Assembly (NCBI RefSeq): GCF_014645815.1
Contig: NZ_BMML01000013.1
Location: forward strand, 124,001-188,000
Direction: 5' to 3'
Length of the DNA: 64,000 bases
Origin: Streptomyces fuscichromogenes
GTDB lineage: Bacteria; Actinomycetota; Actinomycetes; Streptomycetales; Streptomycetaceae
This document shows, piece after piece, positions 25,136-33,769 of the stretch. Made by a program: the position numbers and the translations under genes. Under the pieces are notes generated by a model. The model searched no databases. It saw only the letters and a list, made by a program, of their open reading frames with translations, and had not been told where the DNA came from. Within the stretch, counting starts at the first letter, position 1. Each line of letters starts with the position of its first letter.

Positions 25136-26301
25136 CGCAGGGCCGCGAGGCCGTCGGCGAGCCGCCGGACGCCTTCGGTGATGGCCTGCGGGCTGGCAGC
25201 GTACGACAGCCGGAGGTGTCCTTCGCCCCGGGACCCGAACTCGCTTCCGGGCCGGACGGCGACGCCCCGCGCGCGCAGGGCGGCCACCACCTCCACGGCG
25301 GGCAGGTCGACGTCGTAGCGCGGGAACTGGTAAAAGGCGCCTTCCGGTGCGCTGAGGGTGAGACCGGGGATCGCGGAGAGTTCCTTGCGCATGAGTTCGC
25401 CGCGCTCCTCGTAGGCGGCACGCATGCGGAGCACCTCGTCTGCGCAGTCGCGGACGGCGACGAGCGCGGCGTCCTGGATGAAGGTGTTCACGGAACCGTT
25501 GAACGTGTTGTGGATCCGTGCGGCGCCTTCGATGAGCGCCTGGGGACCCCAGAGGTAGCCGACGCGCCAGCCGGTCATGGCGTAGCTCTTGGAGAAGGTC
25601 TGGCAGTACACGGTCCGCTCGCGCAGGCCGTCGATCGAGATGGCCGAGGTGAAGGGGCGGCCGGTGTAGTCGAGGTCGGAGTAGGCCTCGTCGGAGACGA
25701 CGATCGTGGGGGTGCCGTCGAGCAGGTCGGCTAGCGCCTGGAGTTCCTCGCGGCTGTGGACGATGCCGGTGGGGTTGACGGGGTTGCAGAAGACGAACAG
25801 CCGGGCGTCGGTGAGGGCGTCGGCGAGCCGGTCCAGGTCCCAGTGCAGGTCGTCGGCGAGAGGCACGGGGACGACGGTGCCGCCGGCCATGCTGACGAGG
25901 TCGGTGTAGAGGGAGTAGGTGGGGTCGGGTACGACCACCTTGTCACCGGGGTTGACGATGCCGAGGATCGCGGCGGACAGGCCCGCGGTGCCGCCCTGGG
26001 TGATCAGGATGTCGGCGGCGGAGACCGGTGCGCCGGCGGTGGCGGTGAGCTTCTCGGCGAGGGCGTCGCGCAGGGCCTGCTCTCCCCTGAGGGGCGAGTA
26101 GTGGGTGCGTCCGGCGCGCAGGGAGGCGTGGGCCGCCTCGGTGACCGCGGCGGGCGTGTCGAAGTCCGGTTCGCCCATGGCGAGGGAGACGAGGTCGGCG
26201 CGGGACTGGGGCTGCTGGGTGCGGCGGGAGGCGGCCTCGATGCGGGCGACGGCCTCGGCGGTGGCGTACAGCGGCGGCTGGCTGGTGAGGGTGGGCGGCA
26301 T
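25132..26301 (-). CDS. PLP-dependent aminotransferase (class I/II, AspC-like)
   Basis: A 389-residue fold-type I aminotransferase. It contains the substrate-binding start SLAMGEPDFDTP, the Asn/Pro motif FCNPVNPTGIVHSREEL, the PLP-phosphate and Schiff-base segment CQTFSKSYAMTGWRVGYLWG (Lys in SKSY) and the carboxylate-binding Arg near GEGHLRLSYAAS. Length is standard. ATG 26301 is preceded by AGGAGAA; the frame is open far upstream but only as a shadow of the SDR gene. It is encoded between an SDR and a TetR gene and overlaps the latter by 4 bp. It probably moves an amino group between an amino acid and a 2-oxo acid belonging to the regulon's substrate; which one is unknown. Confidence 0.92.
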   Translation of the reverse strand: MPPTLTSQPPLYATAEAVARIEAASRRTQQPQSRADLVSLAMGEPDFDTPAAVTEAAHASLRAGRTHYSPLRGEQALRDALAEKLTATAGAPVSAADILITQGGTAGLSAAILGIVNPGDKVVVPDPTYSLYTDLVSMAGGTVVPVPLADDLHWDLDRLADALTDARLFVFCNPVNPTGIVHSREELQALADLLDGTPTIVVSDEAYSDLDYTGRPFTSAISIDGLRERTVYCQTFSKSYAMTGWRVGYLWGPQALIEGAARIHNTFNGSVNTFIQDAALVAVRDCADEVLRMRAAYEERGELMRKELSAIPGLTLSAPEGAFYQFPRYDVDLPAVEVVAALRARGVAVRPGSEFGSRGEGHLRLSYAASPQAITEGVRRLADGLAALR

Positions 26302-26324
26302 GCGCTTCTCCTGTCGACGGGTGT

Positions 26325-27122
26325 TCAGGTCTGCGGTGCGGCGCCTTCGGGGGCGCCGGCCCAGCGGCTGATCTCCAGGTCCGCAGAGGTGTCGCGCTGC
26401 CGGGTGGGGGCGACGACGATCTCCTGGAGGACGACGCGCTGGGGAAGGGTGACGGCGAGCCGGACGGCTTCGGCGACGTCTTCGGGCTGCACCATGGCGG
26501 CGCGCTCCTCGGGCGCCGGGGGCCGGGCGCGGTTGTCGAGGATCGGGGTGTCGGCCTCGCCGGGCAGCACGGTGATGGCCCGCAGCCCCTGGTTGCGGAA
26601 GGTGTTGTGCAGGAAGGTCATGAAGTTGCGGACGCCGGCCTTGGCGGCTCCGTAGGCGGCGCCGCCGAGCAGGTTGGGGTTGACGGCAGCCAGCGAGGAG
26701 ACGGTGACGACGGTCCCGATGCCGCGGTCGAGCATGTCGGGCAGGACGGCCTGGGTCAGCTGGAAGACGGCCGTCAGGTTCACGTCGAGGACCTGCCGCC
26801 ACTGCTCGTGCGGGAGCCACTGGGGGTTGAGCACGGACGAGGAGCTGCCGGCATTGTTGATCAGGACGTCGACGGGGCCGAGTTCCGCGCGGACGCGGTC
26901 GAGGACCCGGGCCACGTCGTCCGCGCGGGTGATGTCCGCCGCGAGCGCGAGGGCCGTGCCGCCCTCGGCGCGGACGGCGTCCGCGACCTCGTCGAGTGCG
27001 TCCTGCCTGCGTCCGACCAGGACGACGGCGAAACCGTCCCGGGCGAGGAGCCGTGCGGTCTCGCGTCCCATGCCGCTGCCCGCTCCCGTGACGAGGGCGG
27101 TCCTGCCGGTGGTCATCGTCAT
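26325..27122 (-). CDS. SDR oxidoreductase
   Basis: A 265-residue SDR with TGAGSGMGRETARLLAR (cofactor), an Arg-rich second-strand end (LVGRRQDAL) that favours NADP, INNAGSSSS, the active-site Ser region TVSSLAAVNP and the catalytic YGAAKAG (Tyr/Lys). The C-terminus runs into a VLQEIVVAPTRQRD segment seen in serine/3-hydroxy acid dehydrogenase-like SDRs. It is first gene of the SDR-aminotransferase-TetR unit, 23 bp before the aminotransferase. A 20-bp operator-like sequence lies 47 bp before its start. It could oxidise a beta-hydroxy (amino) acid to give the substrate or product of the aminotransferase; this is inferred from context only. Confidence 0.9.
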   Translation of the reverse strand: MTMTTGRTALVTGAGSGMGRETARLLARDGFAVVLVGRRQDALDEVADAVRAEGGTALALAADITRADDVARVLDRVRAELGPVDVLINNAGSSSSVLNPQWLPHEQWRQVLDVNLTAVFQLTQAVLPDMLDRGIGTVVTVSSLAAVNPNLLGGAAYGAAKAGVRNFMTFLHNTFRNQGLRAITVLPGEADTPILDNRARPPAPEERAAMVQPEDVAEAVRLAVTLPQRVVLQEIVVAPTRQRDTSADLEISRWAGAPEGAAPQT

Positions 27123-27168
27123 CTGTCCTCCTCCGCAGTCGTCCGAACTATCTGATATTCAAATCTCA

Positions 27169-27188
27169 ATTGAGAATAACTTCTCATT
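27169..27188. promoter_or_regulatory. 20-bp operator-like palindrome, site A
   Basis: ATTGAGAATAACTTCTCATT, 47 bp before the SDR start and touching the KipA-like stop codon. It matches site B (31592-31611) at 16 of 20 positions. Flanking ATCTC (27163-27167) and GAGAT (27191-27195) extend the symmetry. The patch is strikingly AT-rich for this genome. Confidence 0.65.
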
Positions 27189-28188
27189 AAGAGATGGGCA
27201 AGGGTGCCGTGATCCCGGACGCGGTGAAAGCGTCCACGGCGGCGTGCTGCAGCGCGCGCACCTCGGCCTCGCGTCGGGCGTACCGGCGCAGCGAGGTCTC
27301 CCGGTCCACCCAGCGGAACCGCAGCCGGCGGCCGGGTCCGGCCTGGCCGAGCAGCGGCAGGCAGGCCCGTGACGCGACGCCGACGATGGGGTATCCGGCG
27401 GTCAGGCTGCGGTAGCGGCCGAGCACGATCAGTTCGTCGGCGTGCGGGATCTGGAGTGCACCGACGGGGACCCCGTGCGAGACGATCTCGGTGGCGGAGT
27501 CCGGGTGGAGCACCGGTCCGGCTAGGCGCAGTCCGACGTGGTTGGAGCGGGGGGTGACGACGTACGTCGAGTCCTCGATCAGCTCGCGGATGCCGTGGAT
27601 CTCGTGGATGCCGTGGGTGGGAACGACGTCCACGGTCCAGGGTCCGTCGTCGAAGCGCGGCACGGGGACGGGGAGCCGGAACAGCGGCGGTTCGAAGTGC
27701 CGGCGGCGGAACCCGTGGAAGTCCGTCTCCAGCAGCACCGGCGTCCCCGGCACGACGGCTTGTCCGAATCCCATCCTGGCGTCCGGGGCCGTGCTGCCCA
27801 GCAGGGCCGGGGCCGTGAGCGTTCCGTTCACCGCCAGATAGGTGCGCGTGCCCAGGTCCATGTCCGCGCGGACGCGGACCTCCTGCCCGGCGGGCACCAC
27901 CAGCGGGGTCCAGGCGTCGGCGCCGGCGCCGCCGACCGTGACCCGGGCAGGGGTGCCGGTGACGGCCAGCAGGACGTCGGTGTCGGGCACGAGCGCGAGT
28001 TCGCCGCCGAGATTCTCGATCAGGGTCGCGCCCCTCGGATTGCCGACGAGGAGGTTCGCGACGCTCGCGGAGTGCTGGTCGGCGGCGCCTCCGGTCGGCA
28101 CGCCCCGCGCCTCGGTGCCGTGCCGGCCGAGGTCCTGGAAGGTCGTGACCCATCCGGTGCTCGTGATGTCGAGCGTCACCGTCGTCAT
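27187..28188 (-). CDS. pxpC: KipA-like / allophanate hydrolase subunit 2-like (PxpC type)
   Basis: A 333-residue protein of the biotin-dependent-carboxyltransferase-related family (AHS2). It opens GWVTTFQDLGRHGTEARGVPTGGAAD, split here into GWVTTFQDLGR and GVPTGGAADQHSASVANLLV, both strongly conserved. Later come ATLIENLGGELALV and SHGVPVGALQIPHADELIVL. Together with a KipI-like protein and a YcsF/LamB-like protein this family makes the ATP-dependent 5-oxoprolinase PxpABC. The ATG overlaps the stop of the KipI-like gene by 4 bp (translational coupling), so the two are a complex. It is the last gene of the MFS-PxpA-PxpB-PxpC unit. A related small-molecule lactam hydrolase is possible. Confidence 0.88.
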   Translation of the reverse strand: MTTVTLDITSTGWVTTFQDLGRHGTEARGVPTGGAADQHSASVANLLVGNPRGATLIENLGGELALVPDTDVLLAVTGTPARVTVGGAGADAWTPLVVPAGQEVRVRADMDLGTRTYLAVNGTLTAPALLGSTAPDARMGFGQAVVPGTPVLLETDFHGFRRRHFEPPLFRLPVPVPRFDDGPWTVDVVPTHGIHEIHGIRELIEDSTYVVTPRSNHVGLRLAGPVLHPDSATEIVSHGVPVGALQIPHADELIVLGRYRSLTAGYPIVGVASRACLPLLGQAGPGRRLRFRWVDRETSLRRYARREAEVRALQHAAVDAFTASGITAPLPIS

Positions 28189-28925
28189 GCGGATTCCTCC
28201 ACGGGCGTCAGGAAGCCCGCGTCCATGGCCGCGGCCTCGTCCGGGCCGACGGGGACGAAGCGCACGGTGTCGCCGGTGCCGAAGGAGACCGGGTCGGGGC
28301 GGGAGATGTCGACGACGGTGTGCGGGGTGCGCCCCACGACACGCCATCCGGTGGGACCGGGGAACGGCTGGATGATCGCGTTGGTCCCGGCGATCATGAC
28401 CGCTCCGGGCGCGACGTCCGTGCGGGGTTCGGCCCGGCGACGTACCGGCCGGGGAACCTTCAGGCCGTCCATCATCGGGGCCATCGCGGCGCCCAGCAAC
28501 GCGATGGTGAAGGTGGATCCGGCGATGGCCTCGACCACCCCGTCTGGGGTGACGCCCAGCTCCTCCGCGACGGAGAGCAGGTCGGGGCCGTTCTCCTCGT
28601 CGAAGACGACGGGGATGACGAAGCTCCGCGCCGCCCGTGCCCCGCCACTGTCCACAGCCGGAGCAGGCGCCCACCGAGCCACCAGGCGCGCCGCGTACTC
28701 AACGTGCGGCAGCGCAGTCTGCAGCGGATCGAACTCGACGAGGAGGGACTCCAGCCCGGAGACGACGTCGACCACCCCGTGCGGGCGGTGGGCCAGGAGC
28801 CGCTCGCGGAAGGCGACGATGCCGGCCCTGCGTATCTCCTGGTCGGGGTGGGGGATGGTGACCATGACCGCCGAGTCCCCGAAGGGCTCGACGGCGATGG
28901 CGCCGTACTGCGCTGTGGTGGTCAT
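28185..28925 (-). CDS. pxpB: KipI-like / allophanate hydrolase subunit 1-like (PxpB type)
   Basis: A 246-residue AHS1/KipI-type protein. It contains VEPFGDSAVMVTI at the start, GVVDVVSGLESLLVEFDP, then the conserved PVVFDEENGPDLLSVAEELG region and MIAGTNAIIQPFPGPTGWRV, GRTPHTVVDISRPDPV close to the end. These proteins form the hydrolase/phosphotransfer complex with KipA-like partners. It begins 19 bp after the YcsF/PxpA-like stop and overlaps the KipA-like start, as in known pxp operons. Cytoplasmic. In Bacillus the homologues were first described as a sporulation-kinase inhibitor pair; the metabolic role (5-oxoproline cleavage) fits this neighbourhood better. Confidence 0.88.
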   Translation of the reverse strand: MTTTAQYGAIAVEPFGDSAVMVTIPHPDQEIRRAGIVAFRERLLAHRPHGVVDVVSGLESLLVEFDPLQTALPHVEYAARLVARWAPAPAVDSGGARAARSFVIPVVFDEENGPDLLSVAEELGVTPDGVVEAIAGSTFTIALLGAAMAPMMDGLKVPRPVRRRAEPRTDVAPGAVMIAGTNAIIQPFPGPTGWRVVGRTPHTVVDISRPDPVSFGTGDTVRFVPVGPDEAAAMDAGFLTPVEESA

Positions 28926-28944
28926 CGCCTGATCCGTGTTTCCG

Positions 28945-29760
28945 TCAACGGGCGAGCGCGGCCTGCGCGTTCTGCGCCTTCTCGGCCAGCACGTCCCGCA
29001 GCCCGGTGACGCGGACCTCGGCCTTCTCCAGCGCGGCCCGCAGGGCGATGCCGTTCGCGAGGACGGAGGGGTGGTCGCCGTGCAGCAGCAGGACGTCGGC
29101 GTCGTGGCCGAGCGGCACCACGTTGCCGTCGACCGAGCGCACGGTCCCCTCCAGCACGACCTGGGCGCACCGCTCGCCGATCAACTCGGGGTCGTGGATC
29201 AGGCCCCCGGGATGGGACCGCGCGACGGGCATCCCGTCGTCGCCGTACCCGCGGTCGGCGAGGAACACGTAGCCGACCTGCAGGCCGCGCTTGCGCGACT
29301 CCTCCGCGAGCAGCCCGCGCTGGCAGATGACGAGGTAGTCCCTGTTGTACGCGGCGACCGCGTCGGTGATGGCGCGGGCGTGCTTGGCGTCGGTCTGCGC
29401 GATCGAGCCCATCCGGCCGTGCGGGGCGACGTGGCTGATGGTGCCGCCGTGGACGCGTGCGAAGGCGTCGAGGGCGCCCAGCTGGTAGAGGACGTCGGTG
29501 CGGATCTCCTCCTCGGTCGCCTCGATCAGGCGGCGCCCGAAGCCGACCAGGTCGGGGTAGCCGGGGTGGGCCCCGAGCTCGATGCCGCGCTCCACGCAGT
29601 CGGCGACCGCGCGGTCCATGATGCGCGGGTCGCCTGCGTGGAAGCCGCACGCGATGTTCGACGAGGTGACGAGGCCGAGGAGGGCGGCGTCGTCGCCGAT
29701 GGTGTAGTTGCCGAAGCTCTCACCGAGGTCGGCGACGACGGCTACGGACTTGGTTGCCAT
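28945..29760 (-). CDS. pxpA: LamB/YcsF family protein (5-oxoprolinase subunit A type)
   Basis: A 271-residue LamB/YcsF-fold protein. It contains DLGESFGNYTIGDDAALL at the N-terminus, NIACGFHAGDPRIM, GAHPGYPDLVGFGRR and HVAPHGRMGSIAQ, with the His/Asp residues expected for metal-assisted hydrolysis, and HGDHPSVLANGIALRAAL at the end. It normally forms PxpABC with KipI- and KipA-like proteins to open 5-oxoproline to glutamate with ATP. In a typical family member the third motif reads KPHGALYN; here it is APHGRMGS, a visible deviation in the active-site strand that might mean a different lactam or ring substrate. ATG 29760 follows GGGAG. It is encoded after the transporter and before the KipI-like gene. 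Confidence 0.88.
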   Translation of the reverse strand: MATKSVAVVADLGESFGNYTIGDDAALLGLVTSSNIACGFHAGDPRIMDRAVADCVERGIELGAHPGYPDLVGFGRRLIEATEEEIRTDVLYQLGALDAFARVHGGTISHVAPHGRMGSIAQTDAKHARAITDAVAAYNRDYLVICQRGLLAEESRKRGLQVGYVFLADRGYGDDGMPVARSHPGGLIHDPELIGERCAQVVLEGTVRSVDGNVVPLGHDADVLLLHGDHPSVLANGIALRAALEKAEVRVTGLRDVLAEKAQNAQAALAR

Positions 29761-29882
29761 GTGGTGCTCCCGAGTGGGCGTGGGTGGGTCAGCGCATGCC
29801 GGTGGGGTGGCCGGAGCCGTCACCGTGGCTGGTGACGGCTCCGGAGGGTGTCTCCATGGTCTCTCCGAGGCCGGAGCGTCGA

Positions 29883-31259
29883 TCACCGGTCCGCGAGGGG
29901 CCTGCCCTTGGTCTCGCGCACGAAGGCGACGGCGGCCAGGGTGATAAGCGCGGTCAGGATCGAGGCGAAGGCAGGTACTAGGTTGGAGCCGGTCGACTTG
30001 ATCAGCTCGGTCATCAGGAGCGGGGCGCTGCCGCCGAAGATGATCGTCGAGATGCTGAAGCCGATGCTGTAGGCGAAGTACCGCACGGTCGTCGGGAACA
30101 TCTCGGCGAGCACGGTGTGCACGACAGCGGCGTGCCCGGAGAACGCGATAGCCAGGACGATCGTACCGACGCAGGCGAGTCCGAACTCTCCGGTCGTGAT
30201 GAGGCGGAACATCGGGTACGAGACGACGGCCATCGCGACGGCCGAGCCCGCGAGGACGGGTTTGCGGCCGATCCGGTCCGACAGCCGGGCCATCAGCGGA
30301 ATACAGACGGCGATGGCGACCAGGCTGAACGCGGTGACCGTGAGGGCCCGCAGCATGGAGAAGTTGTTGTCGCCGAGAGAGGTCTTGAGGTAGGTCGGCA
30401 TGTAGACGAAGAGCAGGTAGTAGCCCGGTCCGTTGAGCGCGGGAAGGAAGATCGTGAGCGCGATCGCCCTCAGGTGGCGCGGGGAGGTCAGGGCCTCCTT
30501 CAGCGGGTTGCGGGCGACGGTCTTCTGCTCGCGCAGGGCGGTGAAGTGCGGGGTCTCCTCCAGCCTGCGCCGGATGTAGAAGCCCACGTACCCGAGCGGG
30601 ACGGCCAGCAGGAACGGCACCCGCCAGGCCCAGGAGGTCATCGCGTCGTCGCCGAGAGCCGTGATGAGGACGGCGGAGAAGGCGCTGCCGAACATCAGGG
30701 CGACGAAGGAGCCCACGGCGATGAAGCTCATCATGTAGTTGCGGCGCGCGTCCGGCGCGTACTCGCCGACGAAGGACATGGCGCCGGCCACCTCGCCGCC
30801 CGCCGAGAAGCCCTGGAGCACCCGCAGCAGGACCAGCAGGACCGGCGCAGCGACTCCGATGACGGAGTGGGAGGGGATGAGCCCGATCGCCGCCGTGGCC
30901 CCGGAGATGAGGACCAGCAGAGTGGCCAGCAGGGACTTGCGGCCGATCTTGTCGCCGAGGTAACCGCAGATGGCGCTGCCGAACGGCCGGGCGGCGAAGC
31001 TGATGAGGAAGCCGACGTTCGTGAGGAAGAGGCCGCCCGACGCGGCGTCGCCCGTGATGTTGACCGCGAGGTACGTGACGAGCAGGCCGTAGATGCCGTA
31101 GTCGTACCACTCCACGAACGACCCGATCGCACCCGCGACGGTCGCCTTGCGGACAACTGCCTGCTCCGTGGTGGCGACGTCGACCCCTGACGCGCCGGAC
31201 TTTTCCGGTACCGCGCCATGACGATCCGATGTGATGTCGAGCCGATCTGACGTTGTCAT
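29883..31259 (-). CDS. MFS transporter, metabolite:H+ symporter type
   Basis: A 458-residue, twelve-helix major facilitator of the MHS (ProP/KgtP/ShiA) type. It has the opening FVEWYDYGIYGLLVTYLAV, the signature loop GYLGDKIGRKSLL between helices 2 and 3, the second-half copy ARLSDRIGRKPVLAG, and the RRRLEETPHFTAL loop after helix 6. These symporters import small carboxylates, oxoacids or zwitterions. It is first gene of the transporter-PxpA-PxpB-PxpC unit, so the imported compound is probably the substrate of the oxoprolinase-like complex (for example 5-oxoproline or a related cyclic amide). Two operator-like sites lie in the intergenic region upstream. Confidence 0.92.
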   Translation of the reverse strand: MTTSDRLDITSDRHGAVPEKSGASGVDVATTEQAVVRKATVAGAIGSFVEWYDYGIYGLLVTYLAVNITGDAASGGLFLTNVGFLISFAARPFGSAICGYLGDKIGRKSLLATLLVLISGATAAIGLIPSHSVIGVAAPVLLVLLRVLQGFSAGGEVAGAMSFVGEYAPDARRNYMMSFIAVGSFVALMFGSAFSAVLITALGDDAMTSWAWRVPFLLAVPLGYVGFYIRRRLEETPHFTALREQKTVARNPLKEALTSPRHLRAIALTIFLPALNGPGYYLLFVYMPTYLKTSLGDNNFSMLRALTVTAFSLVAIAVCIPLMARLSDRIGRKPVLAGSAVAMAVVSYPMFRLITTGEFGLACVGTIVLAIAFSGHAAVVHTVLAEMFPTTVRYFAYSIGFSISTIIFGGSAPLLMTELIKSTGSNLVPAFASILTALITLAAVAFVRETKGRPLADR

Positions 31260-31591
31260 ACGCGTTCACTTTCGATGCCGAGGACCCCTTGGGAGGCGTC
31301 CTGAGGGACGTGCGTGGAACGTGATCGCTGCCGACGGTGCCCCCTTGCCGGGGTGCACGCGTCCACGGCGTGTCGTAGAAGGTGATGACGGCGCGTCAGG
31401 AGAAGCGCGATGCGTTGTCGCCCACCCCTTCGTCCGTCGAGGTGCCCGGCGGACGATGTGCCCTATGAGATGTGCGCCACGGCGACCCGACGAGGGTGTT
31501 CCGGCCGCCGCTCGCCCGAGTGGGGTCGGGAGAACACTGTGGAAGTGGTGCCGCGAGGCGGCCAGGAGACCGACTTGCGACTCCCATCGCG

Positions 31592-31611
31592 AATGAGAAT
31601 AGATTCGCATT
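31592..31611. promoter_or_regulatory. 20-bp operator-like palindrome, site B
   Basis: AATGAGAATAGATTCGCATT is symmetrical at 16 of 20 positions. It matches site A (27169-27188) at 16 of 20 and site C (31868-31887) at 14 of 20 positions. It lies 333 bp before the MFS start, in the divergent region. Confidence 0.65.
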
Positions 31612-31867
31612 CCGAGGCGGTCAAGGACTCGCGTTACCCCGAAGTTAACCTTCCGATTCGGTTGTGATTCAGCCGCGAGGCCGAGCCGACGAGGAGCCAT
31701 CCGGCGGGCGACGGCCACGGATCAGGATCCGGTTCCAGCCATTACCGGCACACCGAAACACCCCCCTCCCGCCGCCCGGCTCCCTCGCCTTCAGTCGACC
31801 TCACCGACACCCACGCCGGAGGGCCACCCTTGCCTCGCACCATGAGAGGGTGCACACTGACCGCAGA

Positions 31868-31887
31868 AACGCGAAACTTTTCGCATT
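31868..31887. promoter_or_regulatory. 20-bp operator-like palindrome, site C
   Basis: AACGCGAAACTTTTCGCATT with the exact inverted repeat GCGAAA-CT-TTTCGC at its centre. It lies 149 bp before the RraA-like start. Its right half TTCGCATT is the same as in site B. Confidence 0.55.
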
Positions 31888-32035
31888 TCACGACCGGGCA
31901 GACCCGCGTGCGTCAAGCGCGGCACACCAACCACGGGCTGGGAGCGGCGCGGCGCGCTTCGGTGCGCCTCCTGACCGAAGCGTCACACCGTCCGGGGCCC
32001 GGCCTCCGCCCCTCGCCCCCCTCAAGGAACCTGCG

Positions 32036-32674
32036 ATGACCCAGGACAACGTACGTGTGAGCAGCCCATGGCACCGTGTCGACGAGGAGACACTCGATCG
32101 GTTCCGGACCCATTCCGTTGCCAACCTCGGTGACGCGCTGGACCGTCTGAACATCGTCGACGGCGGCATCGCGCCCATCTGGAGGGGAGCGAAAGCCGTC
32201 GGGACCGCGCTCCCGATCATGACCATCGCGGGCGACAACAAGGCGGTCATCGCCGCCCTCGACCACATCCGCCCAGGCGATCTCGTCGTCATCAACGCGT
32301 TCGGCTACGACGGACGCGCGATCATCGGTGACAACCTCGCCCAGCGCTTCGCCGCTTTCGGGGCGACCGGCGCCGTCGTCGACGGCTACGTGCGGGACGC
32401 CGCGATCATCGAGGAACTCGGCGTCCCCGTCTTCGCCCGCGGTCTCACGCCCGCCGGCCCGTTCAAGAACGGCCCCGGCAGCATCGGTGAAGCGGTGGCC
32501 GTCGGCGGTGTCGTGGTCCATCCGGGCGACATCGTCGTCGCCGACGGCGACGGCGTCATCGTCATCCCGCCCCACCGCGTGCAGGAGGCGCTCGCCTCGG
32601 TCGAGGAGATCGTCGCCCGCGAGGCCGCGCTGGACGCGGAGGCCGCGGAACTCAGGAACGCAGTGGCCCGGTGA
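32036..32674 (+). CDS. RraA-like / 4-hydroxy-4-methyl-2-oxoglutarate aldolase-type protein
   Basis: A 212-residue RraA-fold protein. It contains VANLGDALDR, GTALPIMTIAGDN, GDLVVINAFGYDGRAIIGDNLA (read as GDLVVINAFGYDGRA then IIGDNLAQRF), GAVVDGYVRDAAIIEELGVPVF with the divalent-metal Asp and substrate Arg, then HPGDIVVADGDGVIVIP. Enzymatic members are class II pyruvate aldolases or oxaloacetate decarboxylases; the name RraA derives from an RNase E inhibitor of the same fold. With sugar-acid dehydrogenases downstream an aldolase/decarboxylase of an oxo sugar acid is more likely than RNase control. The stop overlaps the next gene's GTG by 4 bp. ATG 32036 fits the family start. Confidence 0.88.
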   Translation: MTQDNVRVSSPWHRVDEETLDRFRTHSVANLGDALDRLNIVDGGIAPIWRGAKAVGTALPIMTIAGDNKAVIAALDHIRPGDLVVINAFGYDGRAIIGDNLAQRFAAFGATGAVVDGYVRDAAIIEELGVPVFARGLTPAGPFKNGPGSIGEAVAVGGVVVHPGDIVVADGDGVIVIPPHRVQEALASVEEIVAREAALDAEAAELRNAVAR

Positions 32675-33738
32675 ACGGTCGGGACGGTGCCGGCCACCGC
32701 CTGCGCGTCGCGGTCACCGCGCCGCTGTCCGAGGACGACCGCGCGCACATCCAGGCGTTGGAGCCCCGCGTCGACTTCGTCGTCGACCACGATCTGCTGC
32801 CCCCGATGCGCTGGCCCGCCGACTTCTCGGGTGATCCGTCCTGGCTGCGTGACGCGGCGCGGCAGCGCGCCTACGAGGAGGCCGTCGACTCGGCCGACGC
32901 CCTGTACGGCATACCCGACGTGGACCCCCGGGCCCTGGCCCGGACCGTGCGCGCCAACCCCCGGCTGCGCTGGGTCCACACGATGGCCGCGGGCGGCGGC
33001 GGCCAGGTGAAGGCCGCCGCGCTGACCGCTGCGGAACTCGACCGGGTCGCCTTCACCACCTCGGCCGGTGTGCACGGGCGGCCGCTCGCCGAGTTCGCCG
33101 TGTTCGGCGTCCTGGCGGGGGCCAAGGACCTGTCCCGGCTGATCCGGCAGCAACGGGACCGCGCGTGGACCGGCCGCTGGACGATGGGCCAGGTCAGCCG
33201 GCAGACCGTGCTCCTGCTCGGCCTCGGCGGGATCGGGCGCGCGGTCGCCGCCTCCCTCCACGCGCTGGGCGCCTCGGTCATCGGCACCAGCCGGAGGGAC
33301 GTCACCGTCCCCGGTGTCGCCGCCGTGATCCATCCCGACCGGATCACCGAGGTGGCCCCCACCGTGGACGCCGTGGTGAACACCCTCCCCGGCACGACGG
33401 CGACCGAACACCTCGTCGGCAAGACGTTCTTCGACGCCCTGCGGCCCGGCGCCTGTCTCGTCAACGTCGGGCGCGGCAGCGTCGTGGACGAAGCCGCCCT
33501 CCTGGACGCCCTCGACTCCGGCCGGGTCGGCTTCGCCGCACTGGACGTCTTCGAGACCGAACCCCTGCCGGCCGACAGCCCGCTGTGGACCCACGACCAG
33601 GTGCTGATCAGCCCTCACACGGCCGCTCTCGATGCATCGGAGGAGCGGCTCATCGCCGAGCTCTTCACCGCCAACGCCACCCGGCTCCTCGACGGCAAGG
33701 ATCTGCTCAACCGCGTCAACACCGTCGAGTTCTACTGA
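32671..33738 (+). CDS. D-2-hydroxyacid dehydrogenase
   Basis: A 355-residue NAD(P)-dependent 2-hydroxyacid dehydrogenase. The Rossmann motif is LLLGLGGIGRAVAASLHALG; catalytic residues are Arg in the NVGRGSVVDEAALLDAL region with its substrate contact, Glu in DVFETEPLP and His in ISPHTAALDASEE. It reduces a 2-oxo acid to the D-2-hydroxy acid or the reverse. A GTG start (32671) overlaps the RraA-like stop, so the two are coupled and may act in sequence: the aldolase releases an oxo acid and this enzyme reduces it, or vice versa. The N-terminal 20 residues are variable. Exact substrate unknown. Confidence 0.9.
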   Translation: MNGRDGAGHRLRVAVTAPLSEDDRAHIQALEPRVDFVVDHDLLPPMRWPADFSGDPSWLRDAARQRAYEEAVDSADALYGIPDVDPRALARTVRANPRLRWVHTMAAGGGGQVKAAALTAAELDRVAFTTSAGVHGRPLAEFAVFGVLAGAKDLSRLIRQQRDRAWTGRWTMGQVSRQTVLLLGLGGIGRAVAASLHALGASVIGTSRRDVTVPGVAAVIHPDRITEVAPTVDAVVNTLPGTTATEHLVGKTFFDALRPGACLVNVGRGSVVDEAALLDALDSGRVGFAALDVFETEPLPADSPLWTHDQVLISPHTAALDASEERLIAELFTANATRLLDGKDLLNRVNTVEFY

Positions 33739-33769
33739 ACAACCCACCAAACCGAGGGACATCACCCAC

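Larger units (their letters stand above)
31260..32035. other. Long divergent regulatory region (776 bp)
   Basis: Separates the MFS unit (minus) from the RraA unit (plus). It holds two copies of the 20-bp operator-like sequence (31592-31611 and 31868-31887), 280 bp apart, in AT-rich patches; a DNA loop between them is conceivable. A 150-codon minus-strand open frame covers 31266-31718 but shows no domain or ribosome binding site, so I do not call it. Confidence 0.65.

Noticed and set aside
31266..31718. 150-codon minus-strand frame in the MFS/RraA intergenic region
   Set aside because: No domain, no ribosome binding site, Arg/Pro/Ser-rich composition, and it overlaps an operator-like site.
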